The notes: generated by a model not told the origin, from the letters alone. Counted from the stretch's first letter, positions 44,080 through 52,511 are shown. The stretch: DNA of 64,000 nucleotides from Flavobacterium sp. W4I14 (GCA_030817875.1 JAUSZU010000001.1:5580001-5644000); one strand, 5' to 3'. Made by a program: numbers and translations.

Positions 44080-44958
44080 CTATGGTCTGCCTTTGGCTAA
44101 GGCTCTTTCGGCAATTTTAACTGCTTTTTTCTCTCTCCAGTGGGCGTATTTTTCTTTGAAAGTCATTTTGATTAAACTGTCTATCGCACCATGGGTAAAT
44201 AAGCTCCAAACACTCGCTACTTTGCGCGTAATTGATTGATCCCAGGCTCTTAAGCTTAAAGAAAACGACCCATCCAGATATTTCATCCAGTGCCACATTC
44301 CGGTTGGCATAAATAAAGTATCGCCATGCTCCAGGAAAACTTCATAACCTTCTACGCCATTCAGTGCCGGGAATTTTTCGAAATCAGGGTTGGCCACATC
44401 ATAATCTTCCAAAGCATAAGTTGCATTTGGTAAGCAATACAATCTGTCTTTCCATTTATTGTCGAAAAGAACGATGTGCTTTCTGCCGCCAAAGTGCGTA
44501 TGGAAAATATGCGGTAAATCGATATCATAATGTAAAAAGGTTACCGAGTTAGAACCGCCAAAAAACATAGCCGGCATGCTTTCGATAAACCCGCCCATTA
44601 AATCTTTTGGGATTTTTACATCATTGATTAAACTTGGTACTTTTTTAAACAGGTTAAAAAAGAATATACGCAGTTCTGTTGGCTCACGTTTGATCAGGTC
44701 AAGGTAATCGCCAAATTTCATATGCGCCGTAGCTGCATTGATCGGTTTAGATGGATCGGCTTTGGAGTTATCGTAAAGTGGAACTTCAAGCTCGCCACCA
44801 ATTTCCTTTAAATATTCAGTCGTCCATTTTTCTCTGGCAGGCCAGTCTTTAGTTAGGCCCCTGATTACTAACGGACGTTTAGTTTTCAGATAATTTTTCT
44901 TAAAATCTTCGGGAGTGATGCTCTCAACGATATCAACAGGTTTTAAAATGAAACTCAT
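44080..44958 (-). CDS. JmjC/cupin-like Fe(II)/2-oxoglutarate oxygenase homologue A
   Basis: A double-stranded beta-helix protein of 292 residues of the FIH/JmjC (cupin_8) type. Candidate iron ligands are His143 and Asp145 in FLHYDIDLPHIFHTHF and His223 in GMWHWMKY; the 80-residue distance between the first and last histidine equals that of human FIH. Supporting pieces are KRPLVIRGLTKDWPA at the N-terminus and EHGDTLFMPTGMWHWM before the distal His. A hydroxylase or demethylase-type activity is expected; substrate unknown. It is about two-thirds identical to the gene at 46008 with the DUF3050 gene between. A terminator follows. Confidence 0.9.
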   Translation of the reverse strand: MSFILKPVDIVESITPEDFKKNYLKTKRPLVIRGLTKDWPAREKWTTEYLKEIGGELEVPLYDNSKADPSKPINAATAHMKFGDYLDLIKREPTELRIFFFNLFKKVPSLINDVKIPKDLMGGFIESMPAMFFGGSNSVTFLHYDIDLPHIFHTHFGGRKHIVLFDNKWKDRLYCLPNATYALEDYDVANPDFEKFPALNGVEGYEVFLEHGDTLFMPTGMWHWMKYLDGSFSLSLRAWDQSITRKVASVWSLFTHGAIDSLIKMTFKEKYAHWREKKAVKIAERALAKGRP

Positions 44959-45086
44959 GCGCTTAAAATCGGTTATTTGTGCCGAACAACAAATGTGTAA
45001 ATTTTATTTTACAAAATTGATGTTAACAGGTAAATGTGACTAAAATCACGTAATCTAAAATTAGTAAATACTTAACAATTTAATAA

Positions 45087-45872
45087 TTACGCTTCAACTT
45101 TATTTTTAACAATTTCGGTATAGGCCGCATCCCACAGGTCGATCCTTTTCTGCAAAGCTTGTATTGTGGTCTCTTCTGCTTCGGCCCAAAAGGTTTCATT
45201 TTTTTCACAAAGCTTCTCCGTCATAGAGAGTGCCAAATGGCTGTGGTGATCGCCATCTACTTCTATATGGCGCTCGAGGTAATATTTAAAGATTGAAACT
45301 TTATCAGCCTGGGTACTGTTCAGGTCATTCACCATGCTAAAAAACATGTTTGGAATTAAATCCTCGCGACCAAAAGTAAAACTTGCTGCTTGTAAATGTG
45401 TTTTTCCACTGTTGATGGTTTCGAAAGTCGCATTTACAAAATCCTTTGCTGCTGCAGGAACATCCGCTGTCTCGAAAGCTTCGTTAAAACTTTTTCCTTT
45501 TTTTAGTTCCTGTAAAAAGATATCGATGGGTTCGGTATTGGCACCGCACTGATTCATGGCATCTAAATATAACTCGAAGTGGCTTTTAATCGCTCCATCG
45601 GTATCTACATCCGATTCTTCACCGACCACAATTTCATTGATCAATTGCCGGGTAACAGGATCACCTACCGGGAACCAGGGCAAAGTAGTGCAGGTTAAAT
45701 TAATTTGTAGGGCTTTAAGCAACGACATAAAATCCCAAACAGCAAAAATGTGGTGTTCCATAAAAACCCGGAGATCTTCTATTTCACTAATAGCCGAATA
45801 AACTTTATGGTTAATAATTTCTTGCCTAAGCGGCTCTATTCTTTCCTGGATTTTTATAATGTTAGGATGCAT
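45087..45872 (-). CDS. DUF3050 family protein (haem-oxygenase-like fold candidate)
   Basis: A 261-residue cytosolic helical protein. Distinct stretches are LRVFMEHHIFAVWDFMSLLKAL (two adjacent His at 40-41), INEIVVGEESDVD, KSHFELYLDAM, SFTFGREDLIPNMFF and YYLERHIEVDGDHHSHLAL (His202, Asp206, His209, His210). This matches my memory of DUF3050, and the spaced Glu/His/Asp sets are the kind seen in haem-oxygenase-like diiron oxidases; metal binding is inference. It lies between the two JmjC-like genes on the same strand (128 and 135 bp gaps). Confidence 0.8.
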   Translation of the reverse strand: MHPNIIKIQERIEPLRQEIINHKVYSAISEIEDLRVFMEHHIFAVWDFMSLLKALQINLTCTTLPWFPVGDPVTRQLINEIVVGEESDVDTDGAIKSHFELYLDAMNQCGANTEPIDIFLQELKKGKSFNEAFETADVPAAAKDFVNATFETINSGKTHLQAASFTFGREDLIPNMFFSMVNDLNSTQADKVSIFKYYLERHIEVDGDHHSHLALSMTEKLCEKNETFWAEAEETTIQALQKRIDLWDAAYTEIVKNKVEA

Positions 45873-46004
45873 ATGTTGAATGAGTGAATGATTGGATGTT
45901 TGAATGGGGCATTTAAATTATGAGGGAGAGAATGATGGAATTAGTGAATTAGCAGGATTAAACACATGTTCATTCAATCATTCAAAACTTAATCATTCAA
46001 TCAT
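45873..46004. repeat. GAATGA-type degenerate inverted repeat, copy 2
   Basis: Left part GAATGAGTGAATGATTGGATG, right part CATTCAATCATTCAAAAC and ATCATTCAATCATT; fills the gap between the DUF3050 gene and the second JmjC-like gene. Confidence 0.5.
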
Positions 46005-46007
46005 TAT

Positions 46008-46889
46008 TTATTTTGGTAAATTCTTTTCCAGTGCTCTACTTGCTCTTTTAACTGCAAGGTTTTCTTTCCAGTGCATGTACTTTTCGCGGTAGTTTGCTTT
46101 CATAAAGTCGTCAAATTTACGCTGTAAAGTTAAGTTATACAAGCTTTTTGCTTTTACCGCCCAGCTTTTGTCCCATGCCCTTAAGCTAATGGAAAAAGAA
46201 CCATCGAGATATTTCATCCAATGCCAGTATCCGGTGGGCATAAATAAGGTATCGCCGTGTTCTAAAAAAGCCTCAACCCCCTGAACGCCCTTTAATGCTG
46301 GGAATTTATCAAAATCGGGGTTCTCTACATCATAATCTTCTAAGGCATAAGTGGCATACGGGATTTGATACAAACGTTCTTTCCATTTGTAATCGAATAA
46401 GATCACTCGCTTGCGGCCATTAAAGTGTGTATGGAAAATGTGCGCTAAATCAATGTCGTAGTGTAAAAATGTTACTGATCCCTTACCGCCAAAGAACATA
46501 TTTGGATAACTATCTAAAAAACCACCCATTAAATCTTTCGGTGCGATATAATCTTCGAGTAGCTTTGGTGCAAATTTTATCGGATCGAACAAAAAGATGC
46601 GCAGATCGGTCGGTGTTTCTTTAATCAGGTCTATATAATCGCCAAATTTCATTTCGGCTGCAGAGGCATTTATAGGTTTAGAAGGATCCGCTTTAGAACT
46701 GTCGTAAAGCGGAACAGTTTTATCGCCAACAACTTCTTTCATATATTCCATCGTCCATTTTTGGTAAGCGGGCCATTTTTTGGCCATGTTTTTTATTACC
46801 AATGGTTTACGTGGTTTAAGGTAGTTCAGCTCGAAATCTGATTTAGATATGTCTTCAACTACATCTATCGGAGATAAATTGAATTTCAT
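46008..46889 (-). CDS. JmjC/cupin-like Fe(II)/2-oxoglutarate oxygenase homologue B
   Basis: The paralogue of the gene at 44080: 293 residues with the same layout and the same positions of the presumed iron ligands, His143 and Asp145 (FLHYDIDLAHIFHTHF) and His223 (YWHWMKYLDG). Differences cluster near 100-115 (FDPIKFAPKL versus FNLFKKVPSL) and at the C-terminus. It is the first gene of the JmjC-DUF3050-JmjC run, preceded by 333 bp with terminator-like hairpins. A tandem duplication followed by divergence explains the pair; the substrate is not visible. Confidence 0.9.
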   Translation of the reverse strand: MKFNLSPIDVVEDISKSDFELNYLKPRKPLVIKNMAKKWPAYQKWTMEYMKEVVGDKTVPLYDSSKADPSKPINASAAEMKFGDYIDLIKETPTDLRIFLFDPIKFAPKLLEDYIAPKDLMGGFLDSYPNMFFGGKGSVTFLHYDIDLAHIFHTHFNGRKRVILFDYKWKERLYQIPYATYALEDYDVENPDFDKFPALKGVQGVEAFLEHGDTLFMPTGYWHWMKYLDGSFSISLRAWDKSWAVKAKSLYNLTLQRKFDDFMKANYREKYMHWKENLAVKRASRALEKNLPK

Positions 46890-47004
46890 GTTAAAAAACT
46901 ATTAATACAGCAAAATTAAATAGTTAAAAAACACTAAACATTACAAATGCAAAAACTTGAAAAAAAACTGACAATTCATCAAAAAAAGTCAGAAAGTATG
47001 GTTG

Positions 47005-47044
47005 AAAATGAATGAAAAACGTCCTGACTTTTAAGAAAGGACGT
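47005..47044 (-). terminator. Second terminator-like hairpin after the fasciclin gene
   Basis: AAAACGTCCT pairs with AGGACGTTTT; on the minus strand the stem is followed by TTTTTC-type sequence. Same architecture as 47167-47196 with a T/C to C/T change compensated in the other arm. Confidence 0.6.
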
Positions 47045-47157
47045 TTTGTTATAATCACACGGGACGTGATATATCTTTTTAATAAGGATATCTTTTGGCA
47101 TCTTGCAAGTATTTACGATAAAAAAATAGCCATGATTTTTAAAGAACAATTTTTTAT

Positions 47158-47196
47158 GAAAAGTAAAAACGTTCTAACAAGAGTCAGAACGTTTTA
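47158..47196 (-). terminator. Terminator of the fasciclin gene
   Basis: AAAACGTTCT (around 47167) pairs with AGAACGTTTT (around 47187-47196); the minus strand then runs into TTTTTACTTTT. It lies about 27 nt past the fasciclin stop codon. Confidence 0.8.
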
Positions 47197-47222
47197 TACT
47201 GATTAATAAGGATATCTAAAAT

Positions 47223-47774
47223 TTATTTCGGCATTAAAACTGTATCAATAACGTGGATCACGCCATTTTTCTGGTAAACATCTGCAATGGTTACAGTGCT
47301 CATTCCACCTTTTTCGTCTTTTAAAACTAATTTTTTGCCTTCCATCCAGGCCCAAAGTTTACCACCTTGTACAGTTTTAAGTTCAGCTTTGCCGCCACCA
47401 GCTTTAATTGCTTTTGCAATTGCTTTGCTATCCATTTTGCCGGCAACAACATGGTAAGTTAAAATGGTAGTTAGGGTTGCTTTGTTTTCTGGTTTAACAA
47501 GATTGCCTACCGTTCCGGCAGGAAGTTTATCAAATGCTGCATTTGTTGGTGCGAAAACGGTGAAAGGGCCGGCACTTTTTAAAGTTTCAACCAAGCCTGC
47601 AGCTTTAACTGCCGCTACCAGCGTAGTGTGGTCTTTTGAATTTACAGCATTGTCTACAATATCTTTAGTCGAATACATGGCTGCGCCACCAACCATTGGA
47701 TTTTTCTGAGCGTAAACCTGAGTAGTGAATGCCATGGTAATTACGGCAAATGCGGATAAGATTAAATTTTTCAT
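47223..47774 (-). CDS. Exported fasciclin-domain protein
   Basis: 183 residues with a signal peptide (MKNLILSAFAVITMAF, cleavage near VYAQ). One fasciclin-1 domain follows: DIVDNAVNSKDHTTLVAAV, GPFTVFAPTNAAFDKLPAG (the H1 motif), TILTYHVVAGKMDSKAI and GVIHVIDTVLMPK (the H2 motif). An adhesion or matrix role is suggested by the family but not shown. I chose ATG 47774, as the 12 upstream codons in frame contain no signal-like sequence. Confidence 0.93.
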   Translation of the reverse strand: MKNLILSAFAVITMAFTTQVYAQKNPMVGGAAMYSTKDIVDNAVNSKDHTTLVAAVKAAGLVETLKSAGPFTVFAPTNAAFDKLPAGTVGNLVKPENKATLTTILTYHVVAGKMDSKAIAKAIKAGGGKAELKTVQGGKLWAWMEGKKLVLKDEKGGMSTVTIADVYQKNGVIHVIDTVLMPK

Positions 47775-48090
47775 TATTTCTAATTTTAAGTTTCTGTTAT
47801 TTGATTCCATTTACGATGGCTTACAGATACTTGGTTTTTAGAAATAAAAAATAATTTTTAATGTGCTGATTGTTAGTGTTTTATTTTTTTTTTTGTAAAG
47901 GTGCTGTGGTGGTTCTTCTGGCGGGCCAGTCCCGTTTTTCGCTAAATCTTTTGGCGTTCTTCGACTACGCTCAGAATGACCGCCAAAAGGATATCGCTTC
48001 AACCGGGTTTAGATCAATTGGGTTCGTCCCTAAGTCGCGTCCTTTATAAACTTCGCTGGTCACGCTTAACGCCCAGCACCAAACGCTGCA
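47775..48090. other. Intergenic region between fasciclin and SDR genes with a repeat element
   Basis: No credible gene. A T tract runs from about 47880 to 47894, and a structured element lies at 47921-48074 (see the repeat entry). Confidence 0.6.
47921..48074. repeat. Structured intergenic element with CTTTTGGCG/CGCCAAAAG stem
   Basis: GCGGGCCAGTCCCG ... CTTTTGGCG (47948-47956) pairs with CGCCAAAAG (47981-47989), and the loop carries CTTCGACTACGCTCAGAATGAC, a known kind of repeat sequence. The far end TTAACGCCC (48066-48074) recalls the ends of the GGGCGT element, but the arrangement differs, so I keep it separate. Confidence 0.5.
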
Positions 48091-48873
48091 CTAATTCACC
48101 TTCGCCGTTCTTACTTTTTTAGAAAAAAGCTTAGGGAAAAAGCGTTTCAATAATACTGCTCTGGTTTCTTTCCCGCCAATATAAACCTCTTCTTTTTTGT
48201 TGCTAACAGCCGCTACAATTTGTTTGGAACATTCGGCAGGAGTCATGGCATTTTCATGTGCGTCACCCATTTTATTTAAGGGCTTACCATCTGCGGTAAG
48301 TGCATTATAGGTTACATTTGTTTTGATAAAACCTGGACAGATGATGGTAATATCGATGTTTTTATCGTAAACTTCCGATCGGAGTGAATCGAAATAACCA
48401 TGCAGCGCATGTTTTGATGCCGCATAAGCAGAGCGGAATTTCGTGCCGAATTTTCCAACAAGGCTGCTAATTACAACTATCTGTCCACCACCGTTAGCGA
48501 TCATTAGGGGCAGCGCTGCTTTGCTCAGTACAACTGTTCCCCAGAAATTGGTATCCATAATCTGTTGCTCTGTTTGCAGGTTGGTTTCGAGGGCTAAACT
48601 TCTCTGGCTTACACCGCCGCTGTTGATCAGTAAATCTATTTTTCCAAAAATACGGATGGCGTCGGCAGCTTTGTTTTCGAGTGTAGCTGTTTCGCTCAAA
48701 TCGAATGGTAAAACATGTACATTAAAAGAGTTTTGGCAGTTTCCTTTTACGCGGAATAGCTCATCACGGTTTCTTCCCGAGATGATCAGTTTATTGCCAG
48801 CTTTAAAATATTCATATACCAAGGCTTCGCCAATACCTGATGATGCACCTGTAATCCATACAATTTTTGACAT
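48091..48873 (-). CDS. Short-chain dehydrogenase/reductase
   Basis: A Rossmann-fold SDR of 260 residues. The NAD(P) glycine motif is TGASSGIGEALVYEY at the N-terminus, then LINSGGVSQRSL (NAG-equivalent), catalytic Ser in IVVISSLVGKFG and YAASKHAL (YxxxK). This is the classical SDR family; the C-terminal stretch to KVN is basic. Substrate unknown. It is followed by the fasciclin gene and preceded by hemW on the same strand; a repeat lies between. Confidence 0.92.
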   Translation of the reverse strand: MSKIVWITGASSGIGEALVYEYFKAGNKLIISGRNRDELFRVKGNCQNSFNVHVLPFDLSETATLENKAADAIRIFGKIDLLINSGGVSQRSLALETNLQTEQQIMDTNFWGTVVLSKAALPLMIANGGGQIVVISSLVGKFGTKFRSAYAASKHALHGYFDSLRSEVYDKNIDITIICPGFIKTNVTYNALTADGKPLNKMGDAHENAMTPAECSKQIVAAVSNKKEEVYIGGKETRAVLLKRFFPKLFSKKVRTAKVN

Positions 48874-48890
48874 ACATTTTAATTAATTAT

Positions 48891-48977
48891 TGACTGATTG
48901 AGTTTTGAATGAGTGAATGTTGTTTAACCTGCTAAATCAGCCATTCTCTAATTCAATCCTTCTCAATTCACTCATTC
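48891..48977. repeat. GAATGA-type degenerate inverted repeat, copy 3
   Basis: Left TGACTGATTGAGTTTTGAATG and right TTCAATCCTTCTCAATTCAC/TCATTCATT arms; extends a few bases into the hemW stop region. Confidence 0.5.
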
Positions 48978-50105
48978 ATTTCCTACTATAAACAATTCCG
49001 AAGCAATATGATCGGCAAATAATTTTCCGTTTTGACTTAAGCAAATATTATCTCCGTCAACTACCAGCCAATCTTTATCCTCGAAATTTTTTAGGTTGTG
49101 TTTTGTTTCTGCTAAAAAGTCTTTCCCAAAATCGGTATTTATTTTTTGTAGATCGGTTCCCCACATGGTTCTCAACGAAGTCATGATGTACTCGTTAAAT
49201 CTGTCGTTTAAACTCAGTTCTTCAATAATTTCAGGAAGTTTGTTATGGCCTAACGTTTCCATATACAGGGCGTTATTGGCGGGGTTCATGTAGCGGTTCT
49301 GGCCATTAAAGCCATGCGCCGATGGACCTATGCCAATGTAATCTACGCCTTTCCAGTAATTGGTGTTGTGCACGGCATAATGATTCGGTTTGGCAAAATT
49401 CGAAATTTCATAGTGTTCAAATCCGGCATCAATCAGTTTATCCATTAAAATTACAAACTGAGCAGCACTTTGATTATCGTTTACGGGCGTTTGTTTTTTG
49501 TTTTTAATGGCATGAGCTAAAGCCGTCCGTGGTTCTACTGTTAGGGCATAGGCCGAAATATGTGGAACCTCAAGCTCAATTGCCTTTTGGATATTACTTA
49601 ACCATTTTTGATCGGTAAGCAAAGGATAGCCATAAATTAAATCGAGGGTTAAGTTTTCAAAACCGGCATCCTGACTTCTTCTGATGCAGTCTTCAGCTTC
49701 TTGGGCCAGGTGTGCCCGGTTCATCCAGCTCAGATCTTCATCATAAAAAGATTGAATACCAACGCTAAAGCGGTTAACAGGTAACTGTTTCAGCTCTTTT
49801 AATTTCTGGGCGGTTAAATCATCGGGATTGGTTTCGATGGTAATTTCAGCATTTGCATCAACCGAAAAAGTGCGGTTAATGGCATCGAAAATCTTTTGTA
49901 AAGCTGCCTGCGATAAAATAGAGGGTGTTCCGCCGCCAAGATAAATGCTTCCAACCTGTCCGCCAATCCGATCTTTTTTCATTTTGATCTCTTTGCAGAT
50001 CGCATCAACCATTTCATCAGCATATTTTAATGAAGTGCTGAAATGAAAATCGCAATAGTGACAAGCCTTTTTACAAAAAGGAATATGAATATAGATACCA
50101 GACAT
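48972..50105 (-). CDS. hemW: HemW-type radical SAM protein
   Basis: A radical SAM haem chaperone/CPO-like protein of 377 residues. The 4Fe-4S site is HIPFCKKACHYCDFHF (Cys11, Cys15, Cys18); GGGTPSIL and TIETNPDDLT follow. The C-terminal domain has YWKGVDYIGIGPSAHGF and the HemW-specific region. HemW has been shown in other bacteria to act in haem delivery and not as a coproporphyrinogen oxidase, so I name it for the family. HemD is encoded elsewhere in this window, divergent. Confidence 0.93.
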   Translation of the reverse strand: MSGIYIHIPFCKKACHYCDFHFSTSLKYADEMVDAICKEIKMKKDRIGGQVGSIYLGGGTPSILSQAALQKIFDAINRTFSVDANAEITIETNPDDLTAQKLKELKQLPVNRFSVGIQSFYDEDLSWMNRAHLAQEAEDCIRRSQDAGFENLTLDLIYGYPLLTDQKWLSNIQKAIELEVPHISAYALTVEPRTALAHAIKNKKQTPVNDNQSAAQFVILMDKLIDAGFEHYEISNFAKPNHYAVHNTNYWKGVDYIGIGPSAHGFNGQNRYMNPANNALYMETLGHNKLPEIIEELSLNDRFNEYIMTSLRTMWGTDLQKINTDFGKDFLAETKHNLKNFEDKDWLVVDGDNICLSQNGKLFADHIASELFIVGNE

Positions 50106-50621
50106 TGATGCAAAGATAGCGAAGTTAGGTTTTCTTTATTGTCATAATATTTAGTTAGGTTGTTTGAACGGTCGCATAAATTATAGAATAACAAGAAAGT
50201 AAAGCTATATATTTACTTTTTATTTGCTTTTGTAAAGTAATAGCTTTACCTGCGTTACTAGTTAAATGAATGAAACTACTTTCACATTTCTTTGCTACTG
50301 TAGTTTTTTTAAGTATCTTTTCCCATCTTTATATCCATCCCAAACGTTTGTGATCGCTGAAATTTTATGTGGAAGTTCTTTCTGTTTAACAATCTGGATT
50401 TTTGCGATCCTTCAAAAAGTTTTGTTCCATCGCCTTTTATCTAGCTTTTCTGAAGTTGCAGTTGTTATTCCGAATATTGGCGTTTTCTTTTTTGAATTGG
50501 ACATTGTTGAATGCATGCTATTTTTGCATTATTGCTAAAGTTATTAATTAATCCATTTATTTTCTTTAGGTAAACCATGATTATTCGACTACTTTTGCAT
50601 CCTTAAGTTTTGATTTACAGC
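50106..50621. other. Intergenic region upstream of hemW and DUF4271
   Basis: No convincing gene; a 90-codon plus-strand frame lacks family resemblance. GTAAAGCTAT (50199-50208) and ATAGCTTTAC (50240-50249) form a stem enclosing a weaker inner pairing. On the minus strand around 50300-50400 a short stretch reads HKISAITNVWDGYKDGK, a possible remnant of a decayed gene. Both divergent promoters must be in this gap. Confidence 0.5.
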
Positions 50622-51599
50622 ATGCCGAAATTTATTTTCTTTTTGTTCGCGTTTGTATGGTCTGCTAATTTTGTAGTAGCACAAGAAATTCCTGTTCAAA
50701 CAGATAGCGTAGCGGTAAATCAATATCAATATCGAAGATACCGGCCCGATTCGGCAACCCTTGCCAGGCAGAAATTTTCGACCGATTCGCTTGTTCACCA
50801 TACCTGGGTGCTTCCTGATAGCTTAATTAACAAGGGGGCACTGCTTGATACCATTGAAAAGGAATATCTTTTTCCTAAACTCGATCTGCTGGCCTGGCAA
50901 AAGAAATACCAGCACTTAAAGAAAAAGGCAAATCCCTATCAACTGGGCACAAAAATCCCAAAAGGCAATGTTGGTTTGCTTGGATTTATTTTTGGCATGC
51001 TTATCATTTTTGCAATTCTAAAAAATGCTTTTTCGAAACAATTATCGGCAATCGTTCAATCGTTTTTCAGCAACAGGATTTTGAATAATATTAACAAGGA
51101 AGATAACCTGTTTAGTTCGTGGCCATTTTTATTGCTTTTTGTGCAGTTTGGTTTCGTTTTTGGAATGTTCTTTTTTCTGGTAGCGCAGTGGAATGATATG
51201 TATCAGGCTAAAGATGGGTTTAAGTTCTTTTTTAGTATATCGATTACTATAATTGTTTTTTATGCCCTCAAATTGGTTCTTTTACGCTTTTTGGGCTATC
51301 TGTTCAATGTGCAGAAACCGGTGGGTGAATACATCTCAATTTTATACCTCAGCTACTTCAATGCATCCCTGCTATTTATTCCTTTAGTAGTTGCTTTCGC
51401 CTTATCGCCACTTAAATACGGTGGGGTGTATATCGTGTTGGCATTCTTACTGTTAGGCATTATTTTTGCTTTTCAGCTATTGCGGGCAGGTATAACGATA
51501 CTTTCTAATAATAAGTTTTCTAGAATGCATTTATTTTTGTACTTTTGCGCCCTCGAAATATGTCCCATCCTAATACTAATTAAAACGATAGGACTGTAG
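50622..51599 (+). CDS. DUF4271 membrane protein
   Basis: 325 residues with a signal-like first helix (PKFIFFLFAFVWSANFVVAQ) and then, after a Pro/Tyr-rich periplasmic segment, six to seven helices in the C-terminal two thirds (GLLGFIFGMLIIFAIL, FLLLFVQFGFVFGMFFFL and so on). The family is conserved in Bacteroidota immediately upstream of hemD and the T9SS core genes, as here, but its function is not established. I use ATG 50622; a TTG four codons earlier opens the frame. Confidence 0.85.
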   Translation: MPKFIFFLFAFVWSANFVVAQEIPVQTDSVAVNQYQYRRYRPDSATLARQKFSTDSLVHHTWVLPDSLINKGALLDTIEKEYLFPKLDLLAWQKKYQHLKKKANPYQLGTKIPKGNVGLLGFIFGMLIIFAILKNAFSKQLSAIVQSFFSNRILNNINKEDNLFSSWPFLLLFVQFGFVFGMFFFLVAQWNDMYQAKDGFKFFFSISITIIVFYALKLVLLRFLGYLFNVQKPVGEYISILYLSYFNASLLFIPLVVAFALSPLKYGGVYIVLAFLLLGIIFAFQLLRAGITILSNNKFSRMHLFLYFCALEICPILILIKTIGL

Positions 51600-51613
51600 C
51601 AGGAAAAAGGAAA

Positions 51614-52384
51614 ATGCAAGAAAAGAACGACTCTAGAATCCGCAAAGTAAAAAGTATTTTGGTTACTTTACCAAAACCTGAAACAGAAAAATCTCCTTAC
51701 TACGATTTGGCCAAAAAACACAACTTAAAAGTTGATTTTAGGTCCTTTATTCATGTTGAAGGTGTGCCCGCAAGAGACTTTAGAAAGGATAAGATTAACC
51801 TGGCCGATTTTACGGCAGTAATTTTTACCAGCCGTAATGCAGCAGATCATTTTTTTAGAATCTGCGAAGAAATGCGTTATGAAGTGCCGGCAGAACTGAA
51901 ATATTTTTGTCTGTCTGAGACTATTGCATTGTATCTGCAGAAGTATATCCAGTATCGGAAGCGTAAAATCTTTTTTGGTAAACAAACTGCAGCAGATTTA
52001 GCAGAGGTGCTAAAGAAGCATGCAAACGAGAAGTTTTTATATCCTTGCTCTGATATGGCTACCGAAGACACGATGAAGTTCCTGGAAAAAAGTGGGTATA
52101 ATTTTACCCCTGCAGTTTTGTTTAGAACAGTGGTGAGTGATCTATCTGATTTAGCTGAAGTATTCTACGATGTTATTGCATTTTTTAGTCCTTCAAGTAT
52201 CCAGTCGTTGTTTAAAAATTTCCCCGATTTTAAACAGAATAATACCCGGATTGCTGCTTTTGGAACTAACACGAGTAAGGCATGTACTGATATGGACCTG
52301 ATAGTGGATATTGCTGCGCCAACCCCGGGCGTTCCATCTATGACGATGGCTATTGAAAATTACATCAAAATATCTAATAAATAA
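51614..52384 (+). CDS. hemD: Uroporphyrinogen-III synthase
   Basis: Cyclises hydroxymethylbilane with ring inversion to uroporphyrinogen III in haem synthesis. The 256 residues show two alternating alpha/beta lobes with KVKSILVTLPKPE, DFTAVIFTSRNAADHFF, FLYPCSDMATEDTM, VIAFFSPSSIQSLFKNFPDF and IAAFGTNTSKACTDM. HemD is poorly conserved, so the assignment rests on this pattern and on location. It lies 14 bp after DUF4271 and is followed by a terminator before gldK. Confidence 0.88.
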   Translation: MQEKNDSRIRKVKSILVTLPKPETEKSPYYDLAKKHNLKVDFRSFIHVEGVPARDFRKDKINLADFTAVIFTSRNAADHFFRICEEMRYEVPAELKYFCLSETIALYLQKYIQYRKRKIFFGKQTAADLAEVLKKHANEKFLYPCSDMATEDTMKFLEKSGYNFTPAVLFRTVVSDLSDLAEVFYDVIAFFSPSSIQSLFKNFPDFKQNNTRIAAFGTNTSKACTDMDLIVDIAAPTPGVPSMTMAIENYIKISNK

Positions 52385-52419
52385 TACGATAAATAATTTA
52401 TTTTAAGTCAATACAATAA

Positions 52420-52461
52420 ATGCGTAACTTTACTGTTAGTAAGAAAGTTACGCATATTTTT
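52420..52461 (+). terminator. Terminator after hemD
   Basis: ATGCGTAACTTT (52420-52431) and AAAGTTACGCAT (52444-52455) form a perfect 12-bp stem with a 12-nt loop, followed by ATTTTTG. It separates hemD from gldK. Confidence 0.85.
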
Positions 52462-52511
52462 GAACAAAATATAAGGCTGTTGGAGAAGTGTTAATCTAAC
52501 TTTAATTGTCT

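Larger units (their letters stand above)
46890..47222. other. Intergenic region with two related terminator-like hairpins
   Basis: No credible gene (a 64-codon plus-strand frame overlaps both hairpins and is rejected). It contains hairpins at 47013-47044 and 47167-47196 and a 14-bp direct repeat TAATAAGGATATCT at 47080-47093 and 47204-47217, so it looks like a diverged tandem duplication of about 120-150 bp. Confidence 0.6.

Noticed and set aside
47012..47206. 64-codon plus-strand frame after the JmjC gene
   Set aside because: It covers two terminator-like hairpins and a direct repeat, has no family resemblance, and its composition is that of the hairpins.
50266..50538. 90-codon plus-strand frame upstream of DUF4271
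   Set aside because: It lacks recognisable motifs, signal or conserved composition; it is Cys/Phe/Leu-rich in a way expected of AT-rich non-coding DNA.
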